From NCBI GenBank assembly GCA_025363275.1, contig JANYEE010000149.1:1-64000 (forward strand): a stretch of 64,000 nt of DNA, written 5' to 3'. The notes under the pieces were generated by a model that worked only from the letters and a program-made list of their open reading frames with translations, did not search any database and was not told the DNA's origin. Within the stretch, counting starts at the first letter, position 1, and each line of letters starts with the position of its first letter. This document shows, piece by piece, positions 7,942-18,003 of the stretch. Made by a program: the position numbers and the translations under genes. This DNA comes from Burkholderiales bacterium (GTDB lineage: Bacteria > Pseudomonadota > Gammaproteobacteria > Burkholderiales > Burkholderiaceae_C).

Positions 7942-9753
7942 TCAGGCAACCTCGTGGGCAAAATATTTTTGGACGCAACGCAGCGGGTTCGGTGCCGCTT
8001 GGCCCAATCCGCATATGGACGCGTCCGTCATCACAATGCTCAAGTCCTCGAGCGTGTCGTTGTCCCACACTGGGGCTTCCATCAGCGTAGAGGCTTTTGC
8101 CGTACCTACGCGGCACGGCGTGCATTGACCACAGCTCTCGTGGGCAAAAAAGCGCATCATGTTCAGAGCCGCGTCGCGGGCTTTGTCGTGCTGGCTGAGC
8201 ACAATGACCGCCGCCGATCCGATGAAGCCACCGTGAGGTTGTAGCGTGTCAAAGTCCAATGGCACATGCGATAAGTTGGCCGGAAAAATTCCACCTGATG
8301 CACCACCGGGCAAGTAGGCATACAGCGTGTGTCCGTCCATCATGCCGCCACAGTATTCTTCGATTAGTTCAGCGACAGAAATGCCCGCAGGTGCCAGTTT
8401 GACGCCCGGATGCTTAACGCGGCCGCTGACACTAAAACTACGCAGACCTTTTCGGCCGTTACGACCAAATCCGCTGAACCAGGCCGCGCCCTTCTCCACA
8501 ATGTCGCGCACCCAGTAAAGCGTTTCGAAATTGTGTTCCAGCGTCGGTCGACCAAACAGACCCACCTGCGCAATGTAGGGCGGACGCATGCGCGGCTCTC
8601 CGCGCTTGCCCTCAATACTTTCAATCATCGCGGACTCTTCACCGCAGATATAGGCCCCTGCGCCCCGCCGCAGCTCAATCAGCGGCAATGCACATGGTGG
8701 GTCCGCGCGCAAGGCCGCCAGCTCCGCTTCCAGAATCGCTCGGCAACCATGGTATTCGTCCCGCAAGTAGATGTAGCAAGCTTCGACACCAACCGCCTGT
8801 GCAGCAATCAGCAGGCCTTCCAGAAATCGGTGTGGGTCACGTTCTAGGTAAGTGCGGTCCTTGAACGTACCGGGTTCACCTTCGTCAATATTCACCGCCA
8901 TCAGGCGCGGTGCGGGCTGGTCCCGAACGATGCGCCATTTGCGCCCTGCTGGGAACCCCGCCCCACCCAGACCCCGCAAACCCGAGTCCTCCATGGCCTT
9001 GATGACCGGCTCGATATCCTGTTTCCCATTAACCAGCGCCGCTGTCAAAGCGTAACCACCAGCCCGCCGATAAGCGGCGTATCCACAGTAACCCGGCGCT
9101 ATTTCTATGGCGTGCGGATGAGGCGAGACTGATCGCTCGGCATGGCTGGATGCTATGAATTCAGTAGCTACGGAAGCAGGCGGATGTAGGGCCTGCGCCG
9201 CATTAATCACCGAAATGACCGATTCCACCGTCGCCATCGGCACCGGGCGCTGGTGCACCACCACCGCCGGCGCCTGCTCACAGCGACCCAGGCATGGCGC
9301 AGCGATCACCTTCACATCCTTACCGCCCAAAATGGCGGGAAGACGCTGCAGCAGATCCTGGGCACCGGCCAGTTCACAACTGAGGCCATCGCACACCCGT
9401 ACCGTCAGGCCCGGCACTACTGAATCACCCCGAACCACGTCAAAGTGGTGATAGAAGGTGGCCACCTCATAGACCTCGGCCATCGGAATATTCATGACCT
9501 TGGCCAAAGCCACCAAGTGGCGGTCATGCAAGCAGCGGTAGGCGTCATTAAGGAGGTGCAAGTACTCAATCAGCAGATCACGGCGGTAACCGCCCGCTGG
9601 CGCCTCACCCAGTAACACACGCACCTCATCGAGCGAGATTTCATCCGCCTGGCGTCCCTTGAGTTTGCTTTTACGACGGATACGCTCGCGCATATCGTCT
9701 ACGCTGGCTAACACAACGGGCGCTGGCGCTACAGGATCAAGAGTGAGGGACAT
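7942..9753 (-). CDS. NAD-linked formate dehydrogenase, beta subunit (NuoE-NuoF fusion)
   Basis: 603 residues. The N-terminal third is NuoE-like, with a thioredoxin-fold [2Fe-2S] site in CDGLSCELAG and APCLGRCEQAP. A linker at about residues 180-210 follows, then a NuoF-like module: the FMN/NAD region GLRGLGGAGFPAGRKW, YICGEESAMIESIEGKRGEP, and the C-terminal [4Fe-4S] motif ESCGQCTPCRVGT. It takes electrons from the alpha subunit and reduces NAD. It combines what are separate FdsG and FdsB subunits in related enzymes. The start lies 34 bases after the OFA transporter stop. The linker carries a copy of the 45-base repeat, adding the peptide ALHPPASVATEFIA. Confidence 0.92.
   Translation of the reverse strand: MSLTLDPVAPAPVVLASVDDMRERIRRKSKLKGRQADEISLDEVRVLLGEAPAGGYRRDLLIEYLHLLNDAYRCLHDRHLVALAKVMNIPMAEVYEVATFYHHFDVVRGDSVVPGLTVRVCDGLSCELAGAQDLLQRLPAILGGKDVKVIAAPCLGRCEQAPAVVVHQRPVPMATVESVISVINAAQALHPPASVATEFIASSHAERSVSPHPHAIEIAPGYCGYAAYRRAGGYALTAALVNGKQDIEPVIKAMEDSGLRGLGGAGFPAGRKWRIVRDQPAPRLMAVNIDEGEPGTFKDRTYLERDPHRFLEGLLIAAQAVGVEACYIYLRDEYHGCRAILEAELAALRADPPCALPLIELRRGAGAYICGEESAMIESIEGKRGEPRMRPPYIAQVGLFGRPTLEHNFETLYWVRDIVEKGAAWFSGFGRNGRKGLRSFSVSGRVKHPGVKLAPAGISVAELIEEYCGGMMDGHTLYAYLPGGASGGIFPANLSHVPLDFDTLQPHGGFIGSAAVIVLSQHDKARDAALNMMRFFAHESCGQCTPCRVGTAKASTLMEAPVWDNDTLEDLSIVMTDASICGLGQAAPNPLRCVQKYFAHEVA
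9152..9196 (-). repeat. 45-base palindrome-ended element, copy 2 (inside formate dehydrogenase beta gene)
   Basis: Minus strand: GCAGGCCC, 20 bases with TGC at positions 11-13, then GCTACTGAATTCATAGC. It is read in frame as AQALHPPASVATEFIA at about residues 186-201, exactly in the linker between the NuoE-like and NuoF-like domains. Its 17-base end is almost identical to the copy in metG (16 of 17) and is translated in the same frame. Confidence 0.75.
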
Positions 9754-9787
9754 GGATACGTGGGTTCAGTCAGAAAGTTAAGTCAGG

Positions 9788-11446
9788 TCAGGCGAAGAAC
9801 TTGGCCACGCTCAGCAAGGTGCGATAAACACCCCAAGCTAACGGCAAGCCAACCGCCAGCCACGCCAAAGGCACCACGAAGGCAGGGACAGCGTCACTGC
9901 CACCGCTGCTGGTACCCACTTCAGACGCCGCTGCACGTTCATGCGCCAGCTTCTTTTCGGCGGCCAGTTCGGCATCCGTCATAAACCACTTGTTATCCAA
10001 CGGGCGCACCAGCAAATTACAAATCAGGCCGACGATCAGCATGCCGACCAGGATGTACATGGTCTGGTTGTAGACCTGCTCGCGCGGGATACCGAGGCCA
10101 AGCTGGTACTCGCGCATGTAGTTCACCACCACCGGCCCCAGCACGCCAGCCGTAGCCCAGGCGGTCAAAAGGCGTCCGTGGATGGCACCCACCATCTGGG
10201 TGCCAAAAATGTCGGCCAAATAGGCTGGCACCGTGGCGAAACCCCCACCGTACATGCTCAAGATCACGCAGAAGGCGCCCACAAACAACACGATGCTTCC
10301 GGCTGCCGCGCTACCTGGCACGCTGAAGTACATCAGGCCGCCCAACACGAAGAAAACAATGTAAGTGCCTTTGCGGCCCAGCTTGTCCGACAAGCTCGCC
10401 CAAAAGAATCGACCACCGATGTTGAACAGGCTCAAAAGCGCTGTGAAGCCAGCCGCCACCGTGGCAATCGCTTTCAATTGGTCCTTATCAAGTTCACCGA
10501 ATTTGGCCGGGATGCCGATCAGCGATCCGCCAAACACCTCTTGCAACATGGGTGAGGCCATACCGATCACACCAATGCCAGCACTCACGTTCATGCACAA
10601 AACCATCCAGATCAGCCAAAACTGGGGTATACCCCACACCTTGCTGACGTGGACGTGCTTCTGGGTGATCATCGTGTTGCTCAACTGCGCTGGGGGTGGA
10701 GTCCAGCCGGCAGGCTTCCAGCCGGTCTCAGGTACGCGGTAGCCAAAGGCACCCGCCATCATGAACACAAAATAGACCAATGCCATCACTACGAAGGTTT
10801 GCATCACGCCCACGTCTGTGGGCGTCGCGAAGTACTTCATCAGATCATTGGCTAAAGGCGATCCGATCATTGCGCCACCGCCAAAGCCCATGATGGCCAT
10901 GCCGGTCGCCATGCCGCGCCGGTCCGGAAACCATTTGATCAGCGTGGACACGGGTGAGATGTAGCCCAGCCCCAGACCGATACCACCAATCACCCCAGAG
11001 CCCAAAATCATCATCCAATACTGGTGCAAATGAACGCCCAGTGCAGATAGCAGCATGCCACCGCACCAGCACACGGCGGATACGACACCTGCTTTGCGCG
11101 GGCCAGAGCGCTCTAACCAGCCGCCCCAAATAGCAGCCGAGCTGCCCAGAAATACGAAAAACAGTGTGTACATCCAACCGAGCGTGGAAATGTTCCAGTT
11201 GCAACTGGTAGTGGTGAATTCGGCTAGGCCGGCCATGATGCCGCCCCAAAAACCAGCACCCTTGGTACAAGCCGCCAATCCGGGGCCGGCAAGCGCTTTA
11301 CTCAGCGGCAACCAAAACACCGAAAAACCGTAGGCCATGCCGATGCACAGATGAATCGCAAGCGCAGCGGGTGGCACCAGCCAGCGGTTAAATCCTGGAC
11401 CGGCAATGATCCGTTCCTTGTCCAAAATTCCAGGGGAATTCGCCAT
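9788..11446 (-). CDS. OFA-family MFS transporter (oxalate/formate antiporter type)
   Basis: 552 residues from ATG 11446, chosen because GGAGAC precedes it; an upstream ATG at 11497 has no such site. Twelve hydrophobic segments are visible, including GWMYTLFFVFLGSSAAIWGG and GSGVIGGIGLGLGYISPVST. The motif KWFPDRRGMATGMAIMGFGGG after segment four is typical of the OFA family of the major facilitator superfamily. A long hydrophilic stretch precedes the last hydrophobic segment. Members exchange or take up oxalate and formate; as the first gene of the formate dehydrogenase operon, its likely substrate is formate or oxalate. The substrate cannot be fixed from sequence. A terminator separates it from the LysR gene upstream. 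Confidence 0.85.
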   Translation of the reverse strand: MANSPGILDKERIIAGPGFNRWLVPPAALAIHLCIGMAYGFSVFWLPLSKALAGPGLAACTKGAGFWGGIMAGLAEFTTTSCNWNISTLGWMYTLFFVFLGSSAAIWGGWLERSGPRKAGVVSAVCWCGGMLLSALGVHLHQYWMMILGSGVIGGIGLGLGYISPVSTLIKWFPDRRGMATGMAIMGFGGGAMIGSPLANDLMKYFATPTDVGVMQTFVVMALVYFVFMMAGAFGYRVPETGWKPAGWTPPPAQLSNTMITQKHVHVSKVWGIPQFWLIWMVLCMNVSAGIGVIGMASPMLQEVFGGSLIGIPAKFGELDKDQLKAIATVAAGFTALLSLFNIGGRFFWASLSDKLGRKGTYIVFFVLGGLMYFSVPGSAAAGSIVLFVGAFCVILSMYGGGFATVPAYLADIFGTQMVGAIHGRLLTAWATAGVLGPVVVNYMREYQLGLGIPREQVYNQTMYILVGMLIVGLICNLLVRPLDNKWFMTDAELAAEKKLAHERAAASEVGTSSGGSDAVPAFVVPLAWLAVGLPLAWGVYRTLLSVAKFFA

Positions 11447-11556
11447 TTTTGTCTCCGTTCTTTTGTTCGTATTCGACGTCACCTCGTCGAGAGGCACCCT
11501 TAGTATCTGGCACTTGGAGTGATTACGTCCAATTGAATTTAGGCATATGTTGATTC

Positions 11557-11586
11557 AAAAAGTAAATGACGCGATGCGTCATTTAC
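11557..11586 (-). terminator. Intrinsic terminator after the LysR gene
   Basis: A perfect 11-base stem (11562-11572 with 11576-11586, loop GAT) is followed on the minus strand by TTTTTGA. It lies just past the LysR stop (11598) and before the OFA transporter start (11446). It should end lysR/apbC transcripts, so the formate operon needs its own promoter in about 11450-11555. Confidence 0.75.
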
Positions 11587-11597
11587 AAAATCACGGC

Positions 11598-12539
11598 TCA
11601 GAGCAACTGACCGCTGTGGCTGGCAGCGTGTTGCAGCCAAGTTGCATCTTGCGCAAGGTGCAGTGCAGCCTCAAGTGCCCGCGAGGGGCGCGCTGCCGCA
11701 TGTGACATAAAGCCAATGGGGGTGCGCACTTCGGGGGATACCAAAGGCAGAGCCTCTAACTCACGGTAACTGCGCACGGCGCCCACCAGGGCTCCAGGCA
11801 TTACGCTGCAAACGGTTCCAGCGGCCACACTCAGGACCATAGTGAGGATGGAGTTGGTCTCGATGGCTGGCTTCACAGAGACACCCGCCGTAGTCAAGGC
11901 GGCATCAACGATGGTGCGGTTGTGCATATCCGGTGTAAGCAGGCAAAGCGGCAAAGCAGCCACATCCCGCCAAGCAGCAGCGGGGCCAATCTCGAGTTGT
12001 TCTGACTCCGGCAGCAGGGCACGCCGCAAAAGAAAATAGTGTTCGGTGTATTGCGGCCAAGCCGTTAGCCGAACTTCGCTGGGGTCCATGCGCTCGGTAT
12101 AGCCCAGTGCCAGATCCAAGGAAAGGTTAAGCAGCCCCTTCTCTAGCTCAGCAGAACTCATGGACAGCACGATGGGCAAGATACCGGGGTGGCGGGCCTG
12201 CAACTGGGCGGCAAATCGCGCCAGGATTGGAATAGCCGTAGGGACAGCGGCAATGCGCAAAGGACCGCCCGGCAGATGGGCATCACCGCTCAAATCTTGC
12301 TGCAGGATGGCGTGCTCACGCAACATCAACTGTGCCGACGCCAGCACGCGCTCCCCTTCAGGAGTAAGTCCTACAAAATTGCGATCCCGTTTGACGATTA
12401 CCACCCGGAATTCGGCCTCCAGTGCGCGCAGGGCGTTGGAGAGGGCCGGCTGTGTGATGTGGCAAGCCTGCGCCGCGCGCCCAAAGTGCTTGTGCTCATT
12501 GAGCGCCACGAGGTAACGCAGCGAGGACAGCAAATTCAT
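11598..12539 (-). CDS. LysR-family transcriptional regulator
   Basis: 313 residues from ATG 12539 (MNLLSSLRYLVALNEHKHFG). The N-terminal winged helix-turn-helix has the usual LysR signature (GRAAQACHITQPALSNALRALEAEF), followed by an effector-binding domain with two Rossmann-like lobes. The start is 19 bases after the apbC stop, so both may be co-transcribed. The neighbouring formate operon, read in the same direction, is the obvious candidate target; this is inferred from position only. A longer reading to 12623 would run into apbC and has no support. Confidence 0.9.
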   Translation of the reverse strand: MNLLSSLRYLVALNEHKHFGRAAQACHITQPALSNALRALEAEFRVVIVKRDRNFVGLTPEGERVLASAQLMLREHAILQQDLSGDAHLPGGPLRIAAVPTAIPILARFAAQLQARHPGILPIVLSMSSAELEKGLLNLSLDLALGYTERMDPSEVRLTAWPQYTEHYFLLRRALLPESEQLEIGPAAAWRDVAALPLCLLTPDMHNRTIVDAALTTAGVSVKPAIETNSILTMVLSVAAGTVCSVMPGALVGAVRSYRELEALPLVSPEVRTPIGFMSHAAARPSRALEAALHLAQDATWLQHAASHSGQLL

Positions 12540-12558
12540 ACGTCTGAACCGGATGGAA

Positions 12559-13650
12559 TCAGGTGTTTTTGCTGATAGTGATACTAGGGAACTTGTTGGA
12601 GAAGTCCTTGTTCTTGGCAGCAATAGACACCGCCACTTTACGCGCTACATCTTTGTAGAGTGCCGCCACGTCGCTGTCAGGATCAGACACCACGGTCGGT
12701 TTACCGCTGTCGGCCTGCAAGCGAATCTGCATATTCAGCGGCAATGCGCCCAGGTAGTCCATCTTGTAGTCAGCGGCCATCTTTTTGCCGCCATCGGCAC
12801 CAAAGATGTGTTCAATGTGTCCGCAATGGCTACAGACGTGCACTGCCATATTCTCCACAATACCCAAAATCGGCACGCCCACTTTCTCAAACATCTTGAT
12901 GCCTTTCTTGGCATCCAGCAGGGCAATATCCTGTGGCGTGGTAACCACTACGGCACCGGTCATCGGCACACGCTGGCTTAGCGTCAGTTGGATATCACCG
13001 GTGCCTGGTGGCATATCCACAATCAGATAGTCCAGGTCTTTCCAATTGGTTTGGCGCAGGAGTTGTTCTAGGGCCTGAGTAGCCATGGGGCCGCGCCAAA
13101 TCATGGCTTCATCCTGGGCGACCAGAAAACCGATTGACATGACCTGCACGCCATAGTTTTCCATCGGCTCCATGGTCTGCCCATCTTCGCTGGCAGGGCG
13201 TCCGTCAATACCCATCATCATGGGCACGCTTGGGCCGTAGATGTCTGCGTCCAAAATTCCGACGCTGGCACCCTCGGCGGCCAGCGCCAGCGCCAGATTA
13301 ACCGCAGTGGTGCTCTTGCCAACACCTCCCTTGCCGGAGGCCACTGCCACGATGTTTTTTACGCGGGGCAACAGTTGCACGCCGCGTTGCACGGCGTGGG
13401 CCAGCACCTTGGTGGAGATATTGACCGACACATTGTTGACACCCACCACGCTTTTTGCAGCCGCCACCAAAGCTTTGCGAAACGCCGGAATCTGGCTTTT
13501 GGCGGGATAGCCCAGCTCAACATCAAACGACACGTCGCCATCACTGAGATTCAAATTACGCACGCATTTGGACGATACGAAATCGCGTGCTGTGTTGGGG
13601 TCGACAACGCCTTGCAGGGCGGTCATGATTGCTTGTTCGGTCACTGCCAT
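12559..13650 (-). CDS. apbC: Iron-sulfur cluster carrier ATPase ApbC/Mrp
   Basis: 363 residues, the usual Mrp/ApbC length. An N-terminal MIP18/DUF59-type domain (about residues 5-85) precedes a MinD-like P-loop ATPase with SGKGGVGKST at residues 105-114. CSHC at about residue 272 is the conserved CxxC that bridges an [4Fe-4S] cluster in the dimer. It carries Fe-S clusters to apo-proteins, fitting the cluster-rich formate dehydrogenases beside it, although the gene is general housekeeping. GGAGA precedes the ATG at 13650. The 132-base gap to the divergent patatin gene must hold both promoters. Confidence 0.93.
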   Translation of the reverse strand: MAVTEQAIMTALQGVVDPNTARDFVSSKCVRNLNLSDGDVSFDVELGYPAKSQIPAFRKALVAAAKSVVGVNNVSVNISTKVLAHAVQRGVQLLPRVKNIVAVASGKGGVGKSTTAVNLALALAAEGASVGILDADIYGPSVPMMMGIDGRPASEDGQTMEPMENYGVQVMSIGFLVAQDEAMIWRGPMATQALEQLLRQTNWKDLDYLIVDMPPGTGDIQLTLSQRVPMTGAVVVTTPQDIALLDAKKGIKMFEKVGVPILGIVENMAVHVCSHCGHIEHIFGADGGKKMAADYKMDYLGALPLNMQIRLQADSGKPTVVSDPDSDVAALYKDVARKVAVSIAAKNKDFSNKFPSITISKNT

Positions 13651-13791
13651 GAAAATCTCCTAGGTGGCAGAGTCTAGCGAACACCGGCATACCCAAGGCG
13701 CCCATAGGTGGATAGCCAAGGCGAAGTAATACGGGTTTACCCCTCTTCTCGGCTCCATTAAGCCGCGCGGTCAGGTTTCATAATGGGGGCT

Positions 13792-15069
13792 ATGACGCAG
13801 TTCCGATCGACCCCTCTCGCTACGACCGGTTTATTGCTCACAGGCGGAGGCGCGCGGGCCGCATACCAAGTGGGGGTGTTGGAGGCAATTGCCGATATCC
13901 GCGTGGCGTGTGGAGCGCAGGCACACCCCAATCCGTTCCCCATCATCACGGGTACCTCGGCAGGTGCCATCAATGCCGCCGCACTGGCCTGCGGTGCGGA
14001 CAATTTTGACGCCACCGTGCGCATGGTTGCCCATACGTGGCGTAATTTCCATGCCCACGATGTGTACCGGGCGGACCACCTCAGCATGCTGCGTTCTGGC
14101 GCTACCTGGATGACCCTGTTGTCGTTAGGCTGGCTATTGGCCAAGTTTCGCCGTATCAAGCCCAAATCGTTGCTGGACAACACGCCTTTGAGCGAGCTGC
14201 TCGCCAAACTGGTGCCGCTAGAGCGGCTCCCCATTCTGGTACGGCAGGGGCATTTACAGGCGCTGGCCGTAACGGCGTCCAGCTACAGCTCGGGAGATCA
14301 CGTCACTTTTTTCGAAGGTGACAAGCGCCTGATGCCTTGGCTGCGCTCGCAGCGTCTGGCCGTGCGCGACAAAATCACCCATGCGCACTTGTTGGCATCC
14401 AGCGCAATCCCGTTTGTATTTCCAGCCACCGAGCTGCACATCAACGGACATACCGAGTATTTTGGCGACGGCTCCATGCGCCAATCTGCGCCGGTAGCCG
14501 CGGCTATTCACCTCGGGGCGGAGAAAATCTTGGTAGTGGGTGCCGGCCGCATGCATGAGCCCAAAGAAGAAGCCCACCTCTATACCAACAACAGCTACCC
14601 CAGCATCGCGCAGATTGCGGGTCACGCTTTATCCAATATCTTTTTGGATGCATTGGCCGTCGATGTGGAGCGCGTGCGACGTATTAACCAGACCATCAAA
14701 CTCGTCCCCCCCGAGGCCCGAGCCGCCAGTGCTCTGCGCCCAGTCGAATTGCTGGTCATTGCGCCCAGCCAGCGTCTGGACGCGGTGGCGGCGCGTCATA
14801 TTGATGAACTACCCGCCGCAGTGCGCTCCATGCTGGGTGGCGTGGGAGTGTCTTCCAAAACCGCCGATGTCAAAGGCGCAGCCCTAGCCAGCTATTTGCT
14901 ATTTGAATCGGGCTACACCACCGAACTGATGGCGCTGGGCTACGCAGATGCCCAGAAACAGCGCGCGGAAGTGTGTAGCTTTTTTGAGTGGACTGACCCA
15001 CAGGCGCTCCACGCCGATGCGCCTTCGCCCCAGATCGAGCGGCGCACAGACCCCTTGCGCACGCGCTGA
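13792..15069 (+). CDS. Patatin-like phospholipase family protein
   Basis: About 425 residues. The patatin features are present: oxyanion loop [11 protein letters not shown] near the N-terminus, nucleophile elbow GTSAGAIN and the Asp of the Ser-Asp dyad in [12 protein letters not shown] lipid acyl hydrolase is likely; substrate unknown. There is no signal peptide. Two ATGs compete (13783 and 13792), and a G-rich run lies between them; I prefer 13792, with low certainty. Divergent from apbC. It is followed closely by metG, which has its own TAAAAT -10-like box. Confidence 0.85.
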   Translation: MTQFRSTPLATTGLLLTGGGARAAYQVGVLEAIADIRVACGAQAHPNPFPIITGTSAGAINAAALACGADNFDATVRMVAHTWRNFHAHDVYRADHLSMLRSGATWMTLLSLGWLLAKFRRIKPKSLLDNTPLSELLAKLVPLERLPILVRQGHLQALAVTASSYSSGDHVTFFEGDKRLMPWLRSQRLAVRDKITHAHLLASSAIPFVFPATELHINGHTEYFGDGSMRQSAPVAAAIHLGAEKILVVGAGRMHEPKEEAHLYTNNSYPSIAQIAGHALSNIFLDALAVDVERVRRINQTIKLVPPEARAASALRPVELLVIAPSQRLDAVAARHIDELPAAVRSMLGGVGVSSKTADVKGAALASYLLFESGYTTELMALGYADAQKQRAEVCSFFEWTDPQALHADAPSPQIERRTDPLRTR

Positions 15070-15128
15070 GGGTCAACCCCGGCAGGGGCAGACTAAAATC
15101 GAGGGCTGTCTGTAGAAAGCCTGCTCCG

Positions 15129-17261
15129 ATGCCACGTCAACTCTTCGTCACCACTGCCCTGCCCTATGCCAACGCCGGATTCCATATTGGACACATGATG
15201 GAGTACATCCAGGCGGACACCTGGGTGCGGTTCCAGCGGATGCAGGGCGTCAGCGTGGACTTTGTGTGCGCGGACGATACCCACGGCGCACCGATCATGA
15301 TTGCGGCTGAAAAGGCTGGCAAGACCCCACAGCAGTTTGTGGCCGACATTGCAGCCGGGCGCAAACAGTACCTGGACGGTTTCCAGATCAGCTTTGACAA
15401 CTGGCACAGCACGGATGCACCCGAGAATCACGACCTTGCGCGCCAGATCTACCGCGACCTGCGCGACCGAGCCGATGGTTCACTGATTGAAGTGCGCAGT
15501 GTGGAGCAGTTCTTCGACCCCGAGAAGAACATGTTCCTGCCGGACCGCTACATCAAAGGTGAATGCCCCAAGTGCCATTCCAAAGACCAGTACGGCGACA
15601 ACTGCGAGGTGTGTGGCTCGGTCTATTCGCCTACCGATCTGATCAACCCGTTCTCGGTGTTGTCTGGCGCCAAGCCGGAACTCAAAAGCTCCGAACACTT
15701 TTTCTTCAAACTCTCCGACCCGCGCTGCGTCGAATTTCTGGAAAAGTGGACGCAGGACGGCAAGCTGCAGCCCGAGGTGGCGAACAAGATCAAGGAATGG
15801 TTCAGCGTGCGCACCAACCCGGACGGCAGCAAGAGCGAAGGCCTGGGCGACTGGGACATCAGCCGCGATGCGCCCTACTTCGGCATCGAGATTCCGGATG
15901 CGCCGGGCAAATACTTCTACGTCTGGCTGGACGCGCCGGTGGGCTATCTGGCATCACTCAAAAACCTGCTGACCAAGCGCGCTGCTTTGGAAGGGCGTAG
16001 TCCAGACTTTGATGCCTACATGGCCAACCCCGAGCTGGAGCAGTACCACTTCATCGGCAAGGACATCGTGACCTTCCACACGCTGTTCTGGCCCGCCATG
16101 CTGAAGTTCAGCGGCCGCAAGACGCCGGACAACGTGTTTGTGCACGGCTTTTTGACCGTGAACAACGGCGAGAAGATGAGCAAGAGCCGCGGCACGGGCC
16201 TGAACCCGCTCAAATATTTGAGCCTGGGCATGAACCCCGAATGGCTGCGCTACTACCTGGCAGCCAAGCTAAGCGCCCGCAATGAAGACATCGATTTCAA
16301 TGCGGACGACTTCATGGCGCGGGTCAATTCGGACCTGATTGGCAAGTACGTGAATATCGCCAGCCGTGCGGCGGGCTTCCTGACCAAACGCTTTGACGGC
16401 AAACTCACCAGCGACTTTGGTGCCGCAGGTAGCGCCCTGCTGGCCGACGTGCGCGGCGCGGGTGACGCGATTGCGCAGATGTACGAGAGCCGCGAGTTCG
16501 GCAAAGCCACGCGCGAGATCATGCTACTGGCCGACAAGGTGAACGCCTATGTGGACCAGAACAAACCCTGGGACCTGGCCAAGGACGTGACCCACAACCA
16601 GGCTCTGCACCAGGTCTGCTCAGTGCTGATCAACACATTTGCGGTCCTGACCCGGTACCTAGCACCCGTGCTGCCGGGTCTGGCTTCCGCCGTGCAGGGA
16701 TTTGTGGGCAGCGACATGACGCGCTGGCAGGTGGCGGGCGACGTGCAGGCCATCACGCCTTACCAACATCTGATGCAACGCGTTACCCCCGAGCAGTTAG
16801 ACGCTCTTTTTGAACCAAAAGAACCTCTAGCCCTAGTGGAATCTGCCCAGGAAGCTACTGAATTGATAGCAAACATTCCTGGCGGCGAAGCCATCGCTCC
16901 GGTCGTCACCATCGATGACTTCGCCAAAATCGACTTGCGTATTGCCAAAATCGTCAACTGCGAAGCGGTGGAAGGCTCGACCAAGCTGCTGCGTCTGACG
17001 CTGGACGCAGGAGAAGGCTCGGATTCGCAAGGACAACCCATCCTGCGCAATGTGTTCAGCGGCATCGCCAGCATGTACAAGCCCGAAGACCTGGTGGGTC
17101 AGCTCACGGTGTTGGTGGCCAACTTGGCGCCGCGCAAGATGAAGTTCGGCATCAGCGAGGGCATGGTGCTAGCCGCCAGCCATGCCGATGGCAAAGCCCA
17201 ACCCGGCATTTACATCCTGAACCCATGGCCGGGTGCGCAGCCTGGAATGCGTATTGGCTGA
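15129..17261 (+). CDS. metG: Methionyl-tRNA synthetase
   Basis: 710 residues. Class I synthetase charging tRNA-Met. HIGH motif in FHIGHMMEY near residue 18, a zinc knuckle [22 protein letters not shown] in [10 protein letters not shown], an anticodon-binding helical domain, and a C-terminal Trbp111-like tRNA-binding domain ([20 protein letters not shown]). The linker before the last domain (about residues 566-581) contains the in-frame 45-base repeat. A TAAAAT box at 15094-15099 sits 30 bases before the ATG and may be the -10 of its promoter; no clear -35 is visible. Confidence 0.97.
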   Translation: MPRQLFVTTALPYANAGFHIGHMMEYIQADTWVRFQRMQGVSVDFVCADDTHGAPIMIAAEKAGKTPQQFVADIAAGRKQYLDGFQISFDNWHSTDAPENHDLARQIYRDLRDRADGSLIEVRSVEQFFDPEKNMFLPDRYIKGECPKCHSKDQYGDNCEVCGSVYSPTDLINPFSVLSGAKPELKSSEHFFFKLSDPRCVEFLEKWTQDGKLQPEVANKIKEWFSVRTNPDGSKSEGLGDWDISRDAPYFGIEIPDAPGKYFYVWLDAPVGYLASLKNLLTKRAALEGRSPDFDAYMANPELEQYHFIGKDIVTFHTLFWPAMLKFSGRKTPDNVFVHGFLTVNNGEKMSKSRGTGLNPLKYLSLGMNPEWLRYYLAAKLSARNEDIDFNADDFMARVNSDLIGKYVNIASRAAGFLTKRFDGKLTSDFGAAGSALLADVRGAGDAIAQMYESREFGKATREIMLLADKVNAYVDQNKPWDLAKDVTHNQALHQVCSVLINTFAVLTRYLAPVLPGLASAVQGFVGSDMTRWQVAGDVQAITPYQHLMQRVTPEQLDALFEPKEPLALVESAQEATELIANIPGGEAIAPVVTIDDFAKIDLRIAKIVNCEAVEGSTKLLRLTLDAGEGSDSQGQPILRNVFSGIASMYKPEDLVGQLTVLVANLAPRKMKFGISEGMVLAASHADGKAQPGIYILNPWPGAQPGMRIG
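16826..16870 (+). repeat. 45-base palindrome-ended element, copy 3 (inside metG)
   Basis: TCTAGCCC, 20 bases with TGC at positions 11-13, then GCTACTGAATTGATAGC. Read in frame as [16 protein letters not shown] in the linker between the anticodon-binding domain and the C-terminal tRNA-binding domain of MetRS. Same frame as the copies in the formate dehydrogenase beta and torD-like genes. Confidence 0.75.
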
Positions 17262-17297
17262 GTCGACCTGCACCGGCCGCGTGCGCTGGCTGCTACC

Positions 17298-17335
17298 CCC
17301 ACGCGCTATCCGGGAAATCCCGGATAGCGCGTGGG
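17298..17335. repeat. Perfect 18-base inverted repeat upstream of the OmpA-family lipoprotein gene
   Basis: Arms 17298-17315 and 17318-17335 are perfectly complementary (CCCACGCGCTATCCGGGA) around a 2-base centre. It is followed directly by TAAAAT (17336-17341), a possible -10 box for the next gene. There is no T-run on either side, so it is not a standard intrinsic terminator of metG. It could be a hairpin that ends or protects the metG transcript, or a protein-binding palindrome. Confidence 0.6.
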
Positions 17336-17409
17336 TAAAATACGCGGCAACGCCGCCCGACTGAGGTTGGACCATTAATAATGAACTACTTAATTTTCAA
17401 GGGATCTAT

Positions 17410-17958
17410 ATGCGTCATATCGGTACTTTCGCCACGGGTTGGGTCGCTTTAGGTTTGTTGTCGGCGTGCACCAGCACCCCTATTGCTCCAGAGACTCCCA
17501 CGCCAACGTCCGTGGTGGCCCCGGCTACAACACCCACTTCAACGGGTAAGCCTGCTGCTCCCGCAATCTCGGCCGTGACGCCGGTCACGGTGGCGCCTTA
17601 CCTGGACCCCCAAAGCCCCATTTCCCGTGACCGCAGCGTGTACTTTGACTTTGACCAGTACACCCTCAAAGCGGAAGGCACCCGCACCGTGGAATTACAC
17701 GGCAAGTACCTGGCCGCTAATCCCAGCCTGAAGATCCGCATCGAAGGCAACACCGACGATCTTGGCGGCAAAGAGTACAACTTGGCCCTGGGCCAAAAGC
17801 GCGCCGAGGCGGTTACCAAGTCTCTCAAAGTGTTTGGCGTGACCGACGGCCAAATGGAAGCCGTAAGCTTTGGTGAAGAAAAGCCCAAGGCTACGGGTGC
17901 TGACGAAGCCTCACGCGCCCAGAATCGCCGCGCTGATATCGCTTACCCTGCGAAGTAA
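17410..17958 (+). CDS. OmpA-family (Pal-like) outer-membrane lipoprotein
   Basis: 182 residues. A lipoprotein signal peptide ends in the lipobox LLSAC (Cys20). A Thr/Pro/Ala-rich tether (about residues 21-65) follows, then a C-terminal OmpA peptidoglycan-binding domain (YFDFDQYTLKAEG, RIEGNTDDLGGKEYNLALGQ, RAQNRRADI). It resembles Pal, which links the outer membrane to the cell wall, but no tol genes are near, so I do not call it pal. AAGGGA precedes the ATG. Flanked by two strong hairpins, each followed by TAAAAT. Confidence 0.85.
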   Translation: MRHIGTFATGWVALGLLSACTSTPIAPETPTPTSVVAPATTPTSTGKPAAPAISAVTPVTVAPYLDPQSPISRDRSVYFDFDQYTLKAEGTRTVELHGKYLAANPSLKIRIEGNTDDLGGKEYNLALGQKRAEAVTKSLKVFGVTDGQMEAVSFGEEKPKATGADEASRAQNRRADIAYPAK

Positions 17959-17970
17959 TCGCTTGGCAGA

Positions 17971-18003
17971 ACCGGTCAGCGGGGATCATTCCCGCCGACC
18001 GGT
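17971..18003. repeat. Strong hairpin after the OmpA-family lipoprotein gene
   Basis: Arms starting ACCGGTCAGCGGGG and ending TCCCGCCGACCGGT pair over about 13 bases with one mismatch around a short loop. It lies 13 bases after the lipoprotein stop. TAAAAT at 18003-18008 overlaps its end and could be the -10 box for the DUF3460 gene. Lack of a T-run argues against a classical intrinsic terminator, though 3'-end hairpin function is possible. Confidence 0.55.

Noticed and set aside
7080-8090. Plus-strand open frame (336 codons) opposite the alpha and beta subunit genes
   Set aside because: Same reason: it crosses the boundary of two real genes and has a His/Val/Arg-rich composition with no family resemblance.
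17298-17335. Perfect inverted repeat as an intrinsic terminator of metG
   Set aside because: No T-run follows on either strand; kept as a palindrome of unknown role.
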